Below, in pieces: positions 32,771 to 39,944 of a DNA stretch of 64,000 bases. Location of the stretch: assembly GCA_021732785.1 (NCBI GenBank), contig JAKFUG010000003.1:297337-361336 (forward strand), read 5' to 3'. Position numbers and translations under genes: made by a program. Source of the stretch: Planctomycetaceae bacterium. GTDB lineage: Bacteria; Planctomycetota; Planctomycetia; Planctomycetales; Planctomycetaceae. Every line of letters begins with the position of its first letter. Position 1 is the first letter of the stretch. A model generated the notes under the pieces. The model searched no databases. It worked only from the letters and a program-made list of their open reading frames with translations, and had not been told where the DNA came from.

Positions 32771-32815
32771 GAACTCGCGCCAGAACTTTATTTGCACCTC
32801 ACGTCAATAAAGTTG

Positions 32816-32846
32816 TTGACAGGTTCCGCAAAATGCGGGCTAGATA
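32816..32846 (+). promoter_or_regulatory. Rightward promoter with embedded operator copy 2
   Basis: A -35 TTGACA (32816-32821) and a -10-like TAGATA (32841-32846) flank the palindrome CCGCAAAATGCGG (32826-32838), so a repressor bound there would block RNA polymerase. The spacer is long (19 nt). The likely transcription start falls on or next to the ATG at 32852, so the transcript may be leaderless, as for lambda cI from PRM. Confidence 0.6.
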
Positions 32847-32851
32847 TGCCC

Positions 32852-33058
32852 ATGAGCATCGCAAGCAAAATCATCGACGGAAAAATGGGCGGCACCTCGG
32901 CAGCGGCATCGCTGCTGAATATCGGAGTCTCGACCGTTGACTCATGGAAGCGTCGCAACAGCATTCCCGCAAAGTGGCAGCAGAAGATCGTTGACGCGAC
33001 CCGCGAATCACAGAAGCCGGTGGTCTATGAAGACTTCTTCCGGCGCGAGCGTCGCTGA
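32852..33058 (+). CDS. Small HTH repressor-like protein (carph-isopro type)
   Basis: 68 residues from the ATG at 32852: 'ASKIIDGKMGGTSAAASLLNIGVSTVDSWKRRNSIPAKWQQKIVDATRE' is a Cro/YdaS-like helix-turn-helix. The 'V.TV.SWK.R.SIPA.W...I..A' pattern is that of small prophage regulators (carph-isopro group). Its promoter carries one of two identical palindromes and the divergent operon carries the other, so it is probably an autoregulating switch protein. Confidence 0.75.
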   Translation: MSIASKIIDGKMGGTSAAASLLNIGVSTVDSWKRRNSIPAKWQQKIVDATRESQKPVVYEDFFRRERR

Positions 33059-33445
33059 ATGGATCGGTTGTTCGACAAGCTCCAATGCCTCGACGGGTTC
33101 AGTCTGACCGTGCCGTTTCCGCCATCCGTGAACGGCCTGTACGACGGCGGCAAAAAAACGAAGCGGCGGTTCAAGAGCGACCGCTATCAGAATTGGTTGA
33201 AAGCTGCGGGCTACACCCTGCTGGCGCAGAAGCGGGAGCGTTTCCCCGGCCCGATTCGTGTGCTTTATGAGTTCTCGCCCCCTTCGGACGGACGGACGCG
33301 GGATGTTTTCAATTACGAAAAACCGGTTTCCGACCTGCTGGTCGCCCATCGAATCATCCGTGACGACAGCCAGATCGTGGAAGGAACCGTTCGCTGGGTA
33401 TCCGGCGAACCCGGTGTGCGAATCACGATCAAGGAGTGCCCATGA
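33059..33445 (+). CDS. rusA: RusA-like Holliday junction resolvase
   Basis: 128 residues: 'LTVPFPPSVNGLYDGGKKTKRRFKSDRYQNWLKAAGYTLLAQKRERFPGPIRVLYEFSPPSDGRTRDVFNYEKPVSDLLVAHRIIRDDSQIVEGTVRWV'. The RusA signature is visible: 'P.S.N.LY', the metal-binding D in 'RTRDVFNYEKPVSDLL' and the DD of 'IIRDDSQI'. It resolves branched DNA during phage recombination or before packaging. Starts right after the repressor-like gene stop. Confidence 0.9.
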   Translation: MDRLFDKLQCLDGFSLTVPFPPSVNGLYDGGKKTKRRFKSDRYQNWLKAAGYTLLAQKRERFPGPIRVLYEFSPPSDGRTRDVFNYEKPVSDLLVAHRIIRDDSQIVEGTVRWVSGEPGVRITIKECP

Positions 33446-33885
33446 CAAAAGTCGAATACATCCGGTCCGAATTCACGAGGGAGAATCAGGCCGAACTCTG
33501 GATGCACGTCAACGACGGATTGACTGCCTCGCAGATCGCCGAAGAAATGGGCAAGCCGTACTCGACGATCACCTTCTGGTGTGAACGCCTTAATCTTGAG
33601 CCGAGGAAGATGACCCGCAAGGAAATCGACGCCCGGCATCGGGCACGTCAGGCCGTGCCAAAGCAGAAGATGATTCAGCCCATCGAGCGTGCCACGCAGA
33701 AACCCAATCCGATGCAGGAAGCAGAGCTCTACCTTGGGAAAAAGCGATTGCAAGAACGGAACGGCCAGTATTACCTCGACGGACGACCGACCGGCCTGAA
33801 TGGCATCATCCGGGCGACAAACACCATCTTGAAAGCGAATGGGTCGCCCCAGTTGGACGCTAACCCCGCATGGGTAGTTTCATGA
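33442..33885 (+). CDS. HTH DNA-binding protein
   Basis: 147 residues from the ATG at 33442 (AAGGAG 7 nt upstream, ATGA overlap with rusA). The N-terminal HTH is 'QAELWMHVNDGLTASQIAEEMGKPYSTITFWCERLNLEPRKMTRKEIDARHRARQ'. The C-terminus has 'LYLGKKRLQERNGQYYLDGRPTGLNGIIRATNTILKANGSPQL', a segment resembling small DNA-binding modules in phages. Possibly a late regulator; no family assigned. Confidence 0.6.
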   Translation: MTKVEYIRSEFTRENQAELWMHVNDGLTASQIAEEMGKPYSTITFWCERLNLEPRKMTRKEIDARHRARQAVPKQKMIQPIERATQKPNPMQEAELYLGKKRLQERNGQYYLDGRPTGLNGIIRATNTILKANGSPQLDANPAWVVS

Positions 33886-34019
33886 AGCCCCTCGACTTCA
33901 TCCACCGCATGGCCCTATACGCGATGATCGTCGTGGTGATGTTCCCGCTGCTCAGCCTGGCGTGCGTCACGGTCGTGTCGTTCTTCACCGGTTTCTATCT
34001 GGGAGTGACCGGACAATGA
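33882..34019 (+). CDS. 45-residue membrane micro-protein
   Basis: ATG at 33882 and TGA at 34017-34019, with ATGA overlaps on both sides, which is strong support for translation. The product begins MKPLDFIHRMALYAMIVVVM and continues as an unbroken hydrophobic run 'FPLLSLACVTVVSFFTGFYLG', giving one or two membrane segments. Function unknown; too short for usual gene callers. Confidence 0.6.
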   Translation: MKPLDFIHRMALYAMIVVVMFPLLSLACVTVVSFFTGFYLGVTGQ

Positions 34020-34222
34020 CCAACGCGTGCTCATTCTGCGAAATGCCGGAAACGCTGGTGACCGAAGGCGGCAAGACCTTCTGGCGAAATGAGGTCGGTA
34101 CGGCATTCATCTGTGAAGGTTGTGTTTCATGGGTCGTGGCGAAGGTCGCCCAGCAGAAGCAGGCCCGTCCGATTGCCGTCATCAGAGACGAGATCGCGTG
34201 CCGGGCGGGAGAAACAGCATGA
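34016..34222 (+). CDS. Stand-alone ClpX-type zinc-finger protein
   Basis: 68 residues from the ATG at 34016. 'NACSFCEMPETLVTEGGKTFWRNEVGTAFICEGCVSWVVAKVAQQK' matches the C4 zinc-binding domain of ClpX (CSFC...L......YIC..C...), without any ATPase domain. In ClpX this domain dimerises and recruits substrates or adaptors, so a phage copy could interfere with or redirect the host ClpXP protease; this is inference. Coupled by ATGA to both neighbours. Confidence 0.7.
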   Translation: MTNACSFCEMPETLVTEGGKTFWRNEVGTAFICEGCVSWVVAKVAQQKQARPIAVIRDEIACRAGETA

Positions 34223-34338
34223 TCGAGGAACGCCTTGGATTCGCGGCCAGCACCTTCATGATCGGAGCGATGCTCTTCGGGTTCATGGCCATGTCTGGAT
34301 TGTTGCGTGAACTGGAGAGCAAGGAGAGGGAGCGATGA
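34219..34338 (+). CDS. 39-residue membrane micro-protein
   Basis: ATG at 34219 to TGA at 34336-34338, with ATGA overlaps at both ends. One membrane segment (AASTFMIGAMLFGFMAMSGLL), then a charged tail (RELESKERER). Unknown function; its conserved coupling suggests it is real. Confidence 0.55.
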   Translation: MIEERLGFAASTFMIGAMLFGFMAMSGLLRELESKERER

Positions 34339-35096
34339 AAGACCTTATCGAAGCCATAGCAACCGAAAAGCTACAACTCGACATGCTCGATCATATTTGG
34401 CTAAGGCGTGACCGCGTGTTGGAAATTATTGCAGAGCACGCAGTCAAGCCGTTTGCGGAGATGGTGGAATCTTTGGAAGCACGGGCCGCCAAGCTAGAAG
34501 AACACTCGCATGTACCGGTTGCTTTCAAGCCAGAAGCATGGAAGCCCGCTATGGAATTTCCATCAAGCTTTGATTTGAAGCGCTGTCACTCAAGGGTTGG
34601 CATAAGGTCAGATGTGAAGCCTCCCGTTGGAACGCATGTCGTTAAAGCAGCCCTAACGCTGCTTGAGAAATTGGGGGAATTGCTGCTACCGGGCACTGAC
34701 CATTGCCCACATTGCACCGATTGGGAACAGGCTGTCGAAGCCTCAAAGGCGATCATCCAGAAACACGAGGCGCTGGGGGTGGATGTCCCCTGCAAAAACT
34801 GCGAGGGTAGCGGTTGCGTGTATGGCTCTCAAACAGCGTGCTGCGGGAATTTCACTGCTCATGGCGAATGTCGCCAATCATGTGTTGTGGAAGAGCAGAC
34901 AAAAGAGATATGCCCTGAGTGTAATGGCGTAGGCCATCGCCGCACCCCGAAAGCGCTAACGCCCGCGCAGAAGGTGGAATTAGTGCGGGAAATGTCGAAA
35001 GCGGCTGCTGCTGAAGATAGACGTGCGCCATTCTCAGGGAGACCAATGAACGCCGCCCTCGCCATCGCAGAAAAACGCTTGCTTGGAAAGGAGTGA
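34335..35096 (+). CDS. Hypothetical protein with DnaJ-like cysteine motifs
   Basis: 253 residues. The N-terminal half is helical ('AEMVESLEARAAKLEEHSHV'). The C-terminal part has zinc motifs: 'CPHCTD', 'CKNCEGSGCVYGSQTACC', 'CPECNGVGHRR', two of them close to the DnaJ CxxCxGxG repeat. The sequence ends in a helix with 'AEDRRAPFSGRPMNAALAIAEKRLLG'. Similar cysteine-rich DnaJ-like proteins occur in phages. Function unknown. Confidence 0.6.
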   Translation: MKDLIEAIATEKLQLDMLDHIWLRRDRVLEIIAEHAVKPFAEMVESLEARAAKLEEHSHVPVAFKPEAWKPAMEFPSSFDLKRCHSRVGIRSDVKPPVGTHVVKAALTLLEKLGELLLPGTDHCPHCTDWEQAVEASKAIIQKHEALGVDVPCKNCEGSGCVYGSQTACCGNFTAHGECRQSCVVEEQTKEICPECNGVGHRRTPKALTPAQKVELVREMSKAAAAEDRRAPFSGRPMNAALAIAEKRLLGKE

Positions 35097-35100
35097 GGGT

Positions 35101-35295
35101 ATGCTGATTTTCTTTTCTATTATTGTTTTGGTTGCAGCGGTCTTTATTCACGCGGTCATAACACAGGATATTCCTGACACGGATATGCCCTCCCAGAAGG
35201 AAGCCTGCATTATGTGCAATGGCGCTGTTACCAGAAAGAATCAATCAAAATACTGGCATAAACCATGCCATGAATGGTGTGAAACGTATTACTAG
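35101..35295 (+). CDS. Small membrane-anchored cysteine protein
   Basis: 64 residues from the ATG at 35101 (GGAG upstream). One membrane segment (MLIFFSIIVLVAAVFIHAVI) is followed by 'EACIMCNGAVTRKNQSKYWHKPCHEWC', a C..C....C...C zinc-like knuckle. Unknown function. Confidence 0.5.
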   Translation: MLIFFSIIVLVAAVFIHAVITQDIPDTDMPSQKEACIMCNGAVTRKNQSKYWHKPCHEWCETYY

Positions 35296-35322
35296 CATGA
35301 CAACGCAGCAAAGGGCCACCCC

Positions 35323-35523
35323 ATGAATAACCCCACTTCCGCGCTTAGCGTTATCACGACCGCCGCTGTTGTTGCAATGGTTGCCCTTGCCGCGACCGAC
35401 TACTTATCCCTTGTGTTGCCGCGTTCCGAATGGGAATGCGTGGTTTTTGATCTTGGCGACAAGCAACAAGGCATCAAGCCAAACTGCTCGCAATACGCTA
35501 GGAAGAAAGGACTCAGCCAATGA
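35323..35523 (+). CDS. Small membrane protein
   Basis: 66 residues. One hydrophobic segment (ALSVITTAAVVAMVALAATDYLSLVL) is followed by a short soluble tail with two cysteines. Coupled to the next gene by ATGA. No recognised family. Confidence 0.5.
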   Translation: MNNPTSALSVITTAAVVAMVALAATDYLSLVLPRSEWECVVFDLGDKQQGIKPNCSQYARKKGLSQ

Positions 35524-35858
35524 CCGATAACCCCGCGCCCCCGATGGATGAATGCCGTAAAGCGTTTGAGGCTGACTGTGCGAAGAATGATGTCTGCAAT
35601 ATTCGCCATCGGAAATGCCCCGATCAATATCAGCTTTATGAAACGCAATTACGTTGGATGGGCTTTCAATCAGCTTGGCAAACCCGCACACCACCAGCGC
35701 AGGAGCTTACGGTTGATGAGCGTGAAAAGATCATCGGGAAAATCCAGAATGAATATGCCGACAAGCAGGGAAAATACCGCGATATGTCAATCAGAACAGT
35801 CGTTGAAGCCTATGAAGGCGCACTCAAAGCCGCTGGATGCAAGATTGTGAAGGCGTGA
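35520..35858 (+). CDS. Hypothetical phage protein
   Basis: 112 residues: 'MDECRKAFEADCAKN... QYQLYETQLRWMGFQSAWQTR... LTVDEREKIIGKIQNEYADKQGKYRDMSIRTVVEAYEGALKAAG'. The 'A.F......A.......YE....A.W.GF.SAW' pattern is widespread in phage early regions; function unknown. Overlaps the preceding gene by ATGA. Confidence 0.55.
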   Translation: MTDNPAPPMDECRKAFEADCAKNDVCNIRHRKCPDQYQLYETQLRWMGFQSAWQTRTPPAQELTVDEREKIIGKIQNEYADKQGKYRDMSIRTVVEAYEGALKAAGCKIVKA

Positions 35859-35862
35859 GACC

Positions 35863-36261
35863 ATGAACCTCACCGGCCAGCAACCATACCAGAAGGGCCA
35901 GAAGCGTCGGCGGCAGTTGACCGAGGACGAACGCCTCGACAAAGAGTACCGTGCATGGGCGCGACTGCAGCCGAGCTGCATCTCGGGTCAGTTCTCCGAA
36001 TGGAAGAATGGCGTTGGCATGTGCATCGCCGCCCATGTCCGAGATTCGGAAAACTCAGGTACCTCGTACAAGCCGCTGTTCTCAGCGGTGTCGCTCACCG
36101 ACGCCGAACACCGGTTCCAGCATCAGCACGGCGAGGCTGCGTGCCTGAACGAGTTTTCGATGTCAGTCGGTGCGTACACGGAGTTCCGGGCGAGAGAATG
36201 GTTCAAAGAACAGGCCGCCAAGAGTCTGGCAAAATGGAAGAAGCTGCGAGGGTTTGCATGA
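35863..36261 (+). CDS. DUF968-like HNH-type nuclease candidate
   Basis: 132 residues: 'YRAWARLQPSCISGQ...NGVGMCIAAHVRDSENSGTSYKPLFSAVSLTDAEHRFQHQHGEAACL'. The spacing C..C..AHVR...G..YKP......LT..EH...HQ.GE is that of the phage DUF968/HNH-like group found with recombination genes. Could be a structure-specific nuclease; the catalytic assignment is inferred. Confidence 0.6.
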   Translation: MNLTGQQPYQKGQKRRRQLTEDERLDKEYRAWARLQPSCISGQFSEWKNGVGMCIAAHVRDSENSGTSYKPLFSAVSLTDAEHRFQHQHGEAACLNEFSMSVGAYTEFRAREWFKEQAAKSLAKWKKLRGFA

Positions 36262-36650
36262 GCCCGTTTCAAACAGTGCTGACCGAACTTGAGAGGATGA
36301 TCCCCCGAATGCTGCGGGAACAGCGGTTCTACCTGACCTCGACCGGAATCATTCAGGTCTGGCTGGGCCGGGGCTTTGATCCGGGGATGGACATCTTGCC
36401 GACGGTCAAATCTGTGCTGGCGAAGAACCCCAGCTTTGGCACTCTCGAATACTTCACTCCCGCCATCGAGGCCGCGTACACGCGCCGGAAGGAATCGGAG
36501 CCGACCAATCGGCCGGGTTCACCCGCGTCCGACGAGCTGAAAGCCTTGCACATCGCCAAAGTGAAGGCGAAGTACAAGAACATCGTCATGCCATCGGAAT
36601 TTGCGTGGCTGGAGCAATACGAAGCCGTCCACGGGCCGGTCGCGATATGA
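36258..36650 (+). CDS. Hypothetical phage protein
   Basis: 130 residues from the ATG at 36258 (ATGA overlap with the gene before). 'MSPFQTVLTELERMIPRMLREQRFYLTSTGIIQVWLGRGFDPGMDILPTVKSVLAKNPSFGTLEYFTPAIEAAY' is helical, then the C-terminal 'ALHIAKVKAKYKNIVMPSEFAWLEQYE'. No family recognised. Last gene of the RusA operon. Confidence 0.55.
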   Translation: MSPFQTVLTELERMIPRMLREQRFYLTSTGIIQVWLGRGFDPGMDILPTVKSVLAKNPSFGTLEYFTPAIEAAYTRRKESEPTNRPGSPASDELKALHIAKVKAKYKNIVMPSEFAWLEQYEAVHGPVAI

Positions 36651-36693
36651 ATCCGATTGCCAACGTGATGGAACTATGATTTAGAAGAAGGAA

Positions 36694-36722
36694 GCCCCGC
36701 CGGACTGACATCCTGACGGGGC
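36694..36722. terminator. Hairpin after the RusA operon
   Basis: Stem GCCCCG (36694-36699) / CGGGGC (36717-36722) just past the operon end. No T-run, so termination is uncertain. The stretch 36651-37139 (489 nt) otherwise shows no gene. It becomes AT-rich near 37100-37135 and probably contains the promoter for the following genes. Confidence 0.4.
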
Positions 36723-37139
36723 AAGCTTGAAATCGTGTTAGGGGCACGCCAAGCGTCTGTACCACTGCCACATTCGGCAGGTTCGGTCAAGCAGATTTCA
36801 TCCCCGGATCGACACACACGTTTATACGTCCACGATTCTCGGTTGGGCGTGTGTGACTGAATGGGGCAACAACGGGATGTTTCGGGATGGCTCCCACGAG
36901 TGAGACTCACGCGAAAGCGGGAGCACCCTCGCCGAACAGGCCGCGAGCCTGAATAGGTGCTCTGCCGGTGACGCACGCGGGCGATCACGGTTGGCCTAAG
37001 CTGGGGTGATGCCGTGTGGCATGCTCGACCGGTCAAGGGAGTGCCCCTCGCTGTCCTCAGCGGGTAGGGTACTCTTTTGGCCATCAACCGAGGATCAAAC
37101 CATGCAGCATATTGATAAATAGTAAGAAAGTAGAGGTGT

Positions 37140-37592
37140 ATGAAGTATCTGTGGAGAAAGAAAAAGAAGAAGGGGTGCTATCACATCGGGACGAATATCG
37201 GAACTCTTTGCCGACTCGAAAACAGCACAGCGTTTCGTACCGTCGACATGAGCTCTGAAACACCCCCACCGAATCGAAGCTTGTGTGCGAACTGTGCGTC
37301 AGTAAGCGACATGCCATACGCTGCCCCGATACCGCAAACCAGAGGCCGAGCTCGCAAATCGTTTTACAGCACGCGTGAATGGCGAACGCTGCGATACGAG
37401 ATACTGAAGATGTCAGGCGGCGAGTGCAGTCTCTGCGGAACGCCATCGGGAGACGGCGTGTCTCTGTGCGTCGATCACATCAAGCCAATCAAGACCCACC
37501 CGCACCTGAAGCTTGATCCCAAGAACCTTCAAGTTCTCTGCAATTCATGCAACCTTGGAAAGGGAAGCTGGGACACCACTGATTGGCGATAA
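37140..37592 (+). CDS. HNH endonuclease adjacent to terminase genes
   Basis: 150 codons from the ATG at 37140 (GAGG 3 nt upstream); the ATG at 37248 would remove a poorly structured N-terminus. The C-terminal domain 'FYSTREWRTLRYEILKMSGGECSLCGTPSGDGVSLCVDHIKPIKTHPHLKLDPKNLQVLCNSCNLGKGSWDTTDW' has the complete C..C...DH..P...N.Q.LC..CN..K pattern. HNH proteins of this type next to TerS/TerL assist terminase cleavage during packaging in HK97-like and other phages. Confidence 0.85.
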   Translation: MKYLWRKKKKKGCYHIGTNIGTLCRLENSTAFRTVDMSSETPPPNRSLCANCASVSDMPYAAPIPQTRGRARKSFYSTREWRTLRYEILKMSGGECSLCGTPSGDGVSLCVDHIKPIKTHPHLKLDPKNLQVLCNSCNLGKGSWDTTDWR

Positions 37593-37660
37593 AGCTTGCC
37601 CGATTCTCGGTGCCGTGCTACGTGTAAATAATCCATATGTTTAAGCATCGCGGGGCATAA

Positions 37661-38146
37661 ATGCAGCATCAGGACGAACGTCCCGACCACCTCATCACCC
37701 CGGAGCGAGCTGCGAAGGGGGATGTTGAATACTCCGTTAATGGCAGAGGTCACATCGACCGAGCTCAGGTCACTGGCGGGACATGGCTCTACTGGCTGCG
37801 CGACAACCGCATCATCGACAATTTCGACGTGGCGAACGGTGAGTGGTTCCGGAACATGCACGATGCTTACTCCAACCGTCAGGGCATCCGCACATCCGGC
37901 TCACACCGTGACGGCGATACGGAAAGCTCACTGGCGGACGATTACGTGAAGCTGGTCATCATCATCCGGGCGGCTGTATTCCGCGACATCGAGACATGCT
38001 GCACCGAGGCGCTCAATCCCCGCCGCGTGCAGATGATGTGGCTGAGCCGTGGTCGCTGGAGCAGTGCATTCTCCCGGTTGGACTCCGCACTGGGAGATTT
38101 GAGGGAACGCAAGAAAGTGCTTGCGCCATCGGATAACCCGTGCTAG
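37661..38146 (+). CDS. Hypothetical protein upstream of TerS
   Basis: 161 residues: 'LITPERAAKGDVEYSVNGRGHIDRAQVTGGTWLYWLRDNRIIDNFDVANGEWFRNMHDAYSNRQGIRTSG... DDYVKLVIIIRAAVFRDIETCCTEALNPRRVQMMWLSRGRWSSAFSRLDSALGDL'. The layout (two helical segments, 'ERA..GD...') resembles phage proteins placed between HNH and TerS genes. Function unknown. Confidence 0.6.
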   Translation: MQHQDERPDHLITPERAAKGDVEYSVNGRGHIDRAQVTGGTWLYWLRDNRIIDNFDVANGEWFRNMHDAYSNRQGIRTSGSHRDGDTESSLADDYVKLVIIIRAAVFRDIETCCTEALNPRRVQMMWLSRGRWSSAFSRLDSALGDLRERKKVLAPSDNPC

Positions 38147-38187
38147 TGTCAATCCGCTGACACCAGAAGTGTGTCCAGAGATTGGCC

Positions 38188-38586
38188 ATGACAGCCCTGA
38201 CCCCCAAGCAAGAGAAATTCGCTCAGAAGTACATCGAGATCGGTAACGCCGCCGAGGCATATCGCCTTGCCTACGACGCGGAGAACATGAAGCCGGTCAC
38301 GATCCGCAGGAAAGCGGCTGAGTTGCTTGAGCACGGCAATGTTTCGGCTCACATACGCGCGTTGCAGGAAGTCCACCGCGAGCGCCACAAGGTGACCATC
38401 GACTCGATCACCGAAGAATTGGACCAGTCCCGCACGGCAGCGAGCGCCGACAAGCAGCATTCCGCCGCAATCGCGGCAAGTCTTGGTAAAGCGAAGCTCC
38501 ACGGCTTGATCGCCGATAAGCCCCCCGTCGAGGTCAACATCGCAGGCACGGTGAGCATCTACCTGCCGAAGAACGGCAGAAAATAG
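38188..38586 (+). CDS. terS: Terminase small subunit
   Basis: 132 residues from the ATG at 38188: 'LTPKQEKFAQKYIEIGNAAEAYRLAYDAENMKPVTIRRKAAELLEHGNVSAHIRALQEVHRERHKVTIDSITEELDQSRTAASADKQHSAAIAASLGKAKLHGLIADK'. The N-terminal HTH is the Terminase_2 family signature ('LT.KQ..F...Y...GNA..AY..AY'). It recognises packaging-site DNA and regulates TerL, the next gene. Confidence 0.9.
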   Translation: MTALTPKQEKFAQKYIEIGNAAEAYRLAYDAENMKPVTIRRKAAELLEHGNVSAHIRALQEVHRERHKVTIDSITEELDQSRTAASADKQHSAAIAASLGKAKLHGLIADKPPVEVNIAGTVSIYLPKNGRK

Positions 38587-38591
38587 GCCGC

Positions 38592-39944
38592 GTGGAGATT
38601 CGTCCACAGCCAGGCCCACAGGAAACATTCCTCGCCACGTCCGCCGACATCGCCGTCTATGGTGGTGCAGCCGGTGGCGGGAAGACATGGGCGCTCCTGC
38701 TGGAGCCGCTCCGTCACATCGACAACCAGAACTTTGGTGCCGTCATCTTCCGCCGCAACAGCGTGCAGGTGAGAAACGAGGGCGGTCTCTGGGACGAAAG
38801 CACAAAGGTTTACCCGCTCCTTGGCGCGGCTCCGCAGGAATCAATCCTGCAGTGGAAGTTCCCCAAGGGTGCCAAGCTGAAATTCGCTCATCTTGAGCAC
38901 GAGAAGAACAAGCACGACTGGCAGGGTTCTCAGATTCCGTTCATCGGATTCGACGAGCTGACCCACTTCAGCCGGGCACAATTCATTTACATGCTGTCCC
39001 GCAATCGCTCGACCTGCGGTGTGTCCCCTTACATCCGTGCGACCTGCAACCCCGATGCGGATAGCTGGGTCGCTGGCTTCATTGAATGGTACATCGATCA
39101 GGACACAGGCTACGCCATCCCCGAGCGGAGCGGCGTCGTCCGGTTTTTCACCAATCGGGATGATGTGCTGGTCTGGGGTGATTCGCGGGAAGAACTGCTG
39201 GAGCGGTATCCCGACCTGACGCATCACGACATCAAGTCGTTCACGTTCATCGTGGCCGACATCTTCGACAACAAGATTCTGCTAGAGAAAGACCCCGGTT
39301 ATCTGGGGAATTTGAAGGCAATGTCCGTGGTTGAGCGCGAACGGTTGCTCAAGGGCAACTGGAAGATTCGCCCATCCGCCGGGCTCTATTTCAAGCGGTC
39401 CGACTTTGAGATCGTGGACGCGGTTCCTGTCGCGACCAGAAGGGTTCGCTGTTGGGATTTAGCCGCAACCGAGGCCGAAGAGGGCAAGGAGCCTGATTGG
39501 ACCGTCGGCGTCAAAGGCAGTCGTGACCAGCACGGCACCATCTACATCGAGCACGTCGAACGAATGCAGGGCAATCCCGAGCGGGTTGAAACCACGGTCG
39601 TCAACACCGCGGTGGCCGATGGTGTATCGACCGTCATCAGGCTTCCTGAAGACCCCGGACAGGCCGGGAAGGCGCAAGCCAGACATTTCACACGGAAGCT
39701 CATCGGCTTCATCGTCAAAACCAAACGAGTGACAGGCAGCAAAGTGACCAGAGCATCCCCGGCATCCGCACAGGCAGGCGCGGGGAACATCAAGGTACTT
39801 CGTGCCCCCTGGAATGAGGCGTTCTTCGCTGAGTTGGAGAACTTCCCCAGCCCGAAAGCAAAGGACGATCAAGTCGACGCACTTTCCGACGTGATCGACG
39901 AACTGGCATTCCCTGACGCCAAACCGCAAATCCGGTCGCTCTGA
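38592..39944 (+). CDS. terL: Terminase large subunit
   Basis: 450 residues, GTG start. ATPase: Walker A GGAAGGGKT (24-32), 'FRRNSVQVRNEGGLWDE', Walker B IPFIGFDE (115-122), coupling motif 'ATCNPDADSWV'. Nuclease: 'RCWDLAATEAEEGKEPDWTVGVKG' with the first metal-binding Asp, and 'DDQVDALSDVIDELA' near the C-terminus with the last Asp pair. It is the packaging motor and genome cutter. Stop and portal start overlap by one base. Confidence 0.95.
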   Translation: MEIRPQPGPQETFLATSADIAVYGGAAGGGKTWALLLEPLRHIDNQNFGAVIFRRNSVQVRNEGGLWDESTKVYPLLGAAPQESILQWKFPKGAKLKFAHLEHEKNKHDWQGSQIPFIGFDELTHFSRAQFIYMLSRNRSTCGVSPYIRATCNPDADSWVAGFIEWYIDQDTGYAIPERSGVVRFFTNRDDVLVWGDSREELLERYPDLTHHDIKSFTFIVADIFDNKILLEKDPGYLGNLKAMSVVERERLLKGNWKIRPSAGLYFKRSDFEIVDAVPVATRRVRCWDLAATEAEEGKEPDWTVGVKGSRDQHGTIYIEHVERMQGNPERVETTVVNTAVADGVSTVIRLPEDPGQAGKAQARHFTRKLIGFIVKTKRVTGSKVTRASPASAQAGAGNIKVLRAPWNEAFFAELENFPSPKAKDDQVDALSDVIDELAFPDAKPQIRSL

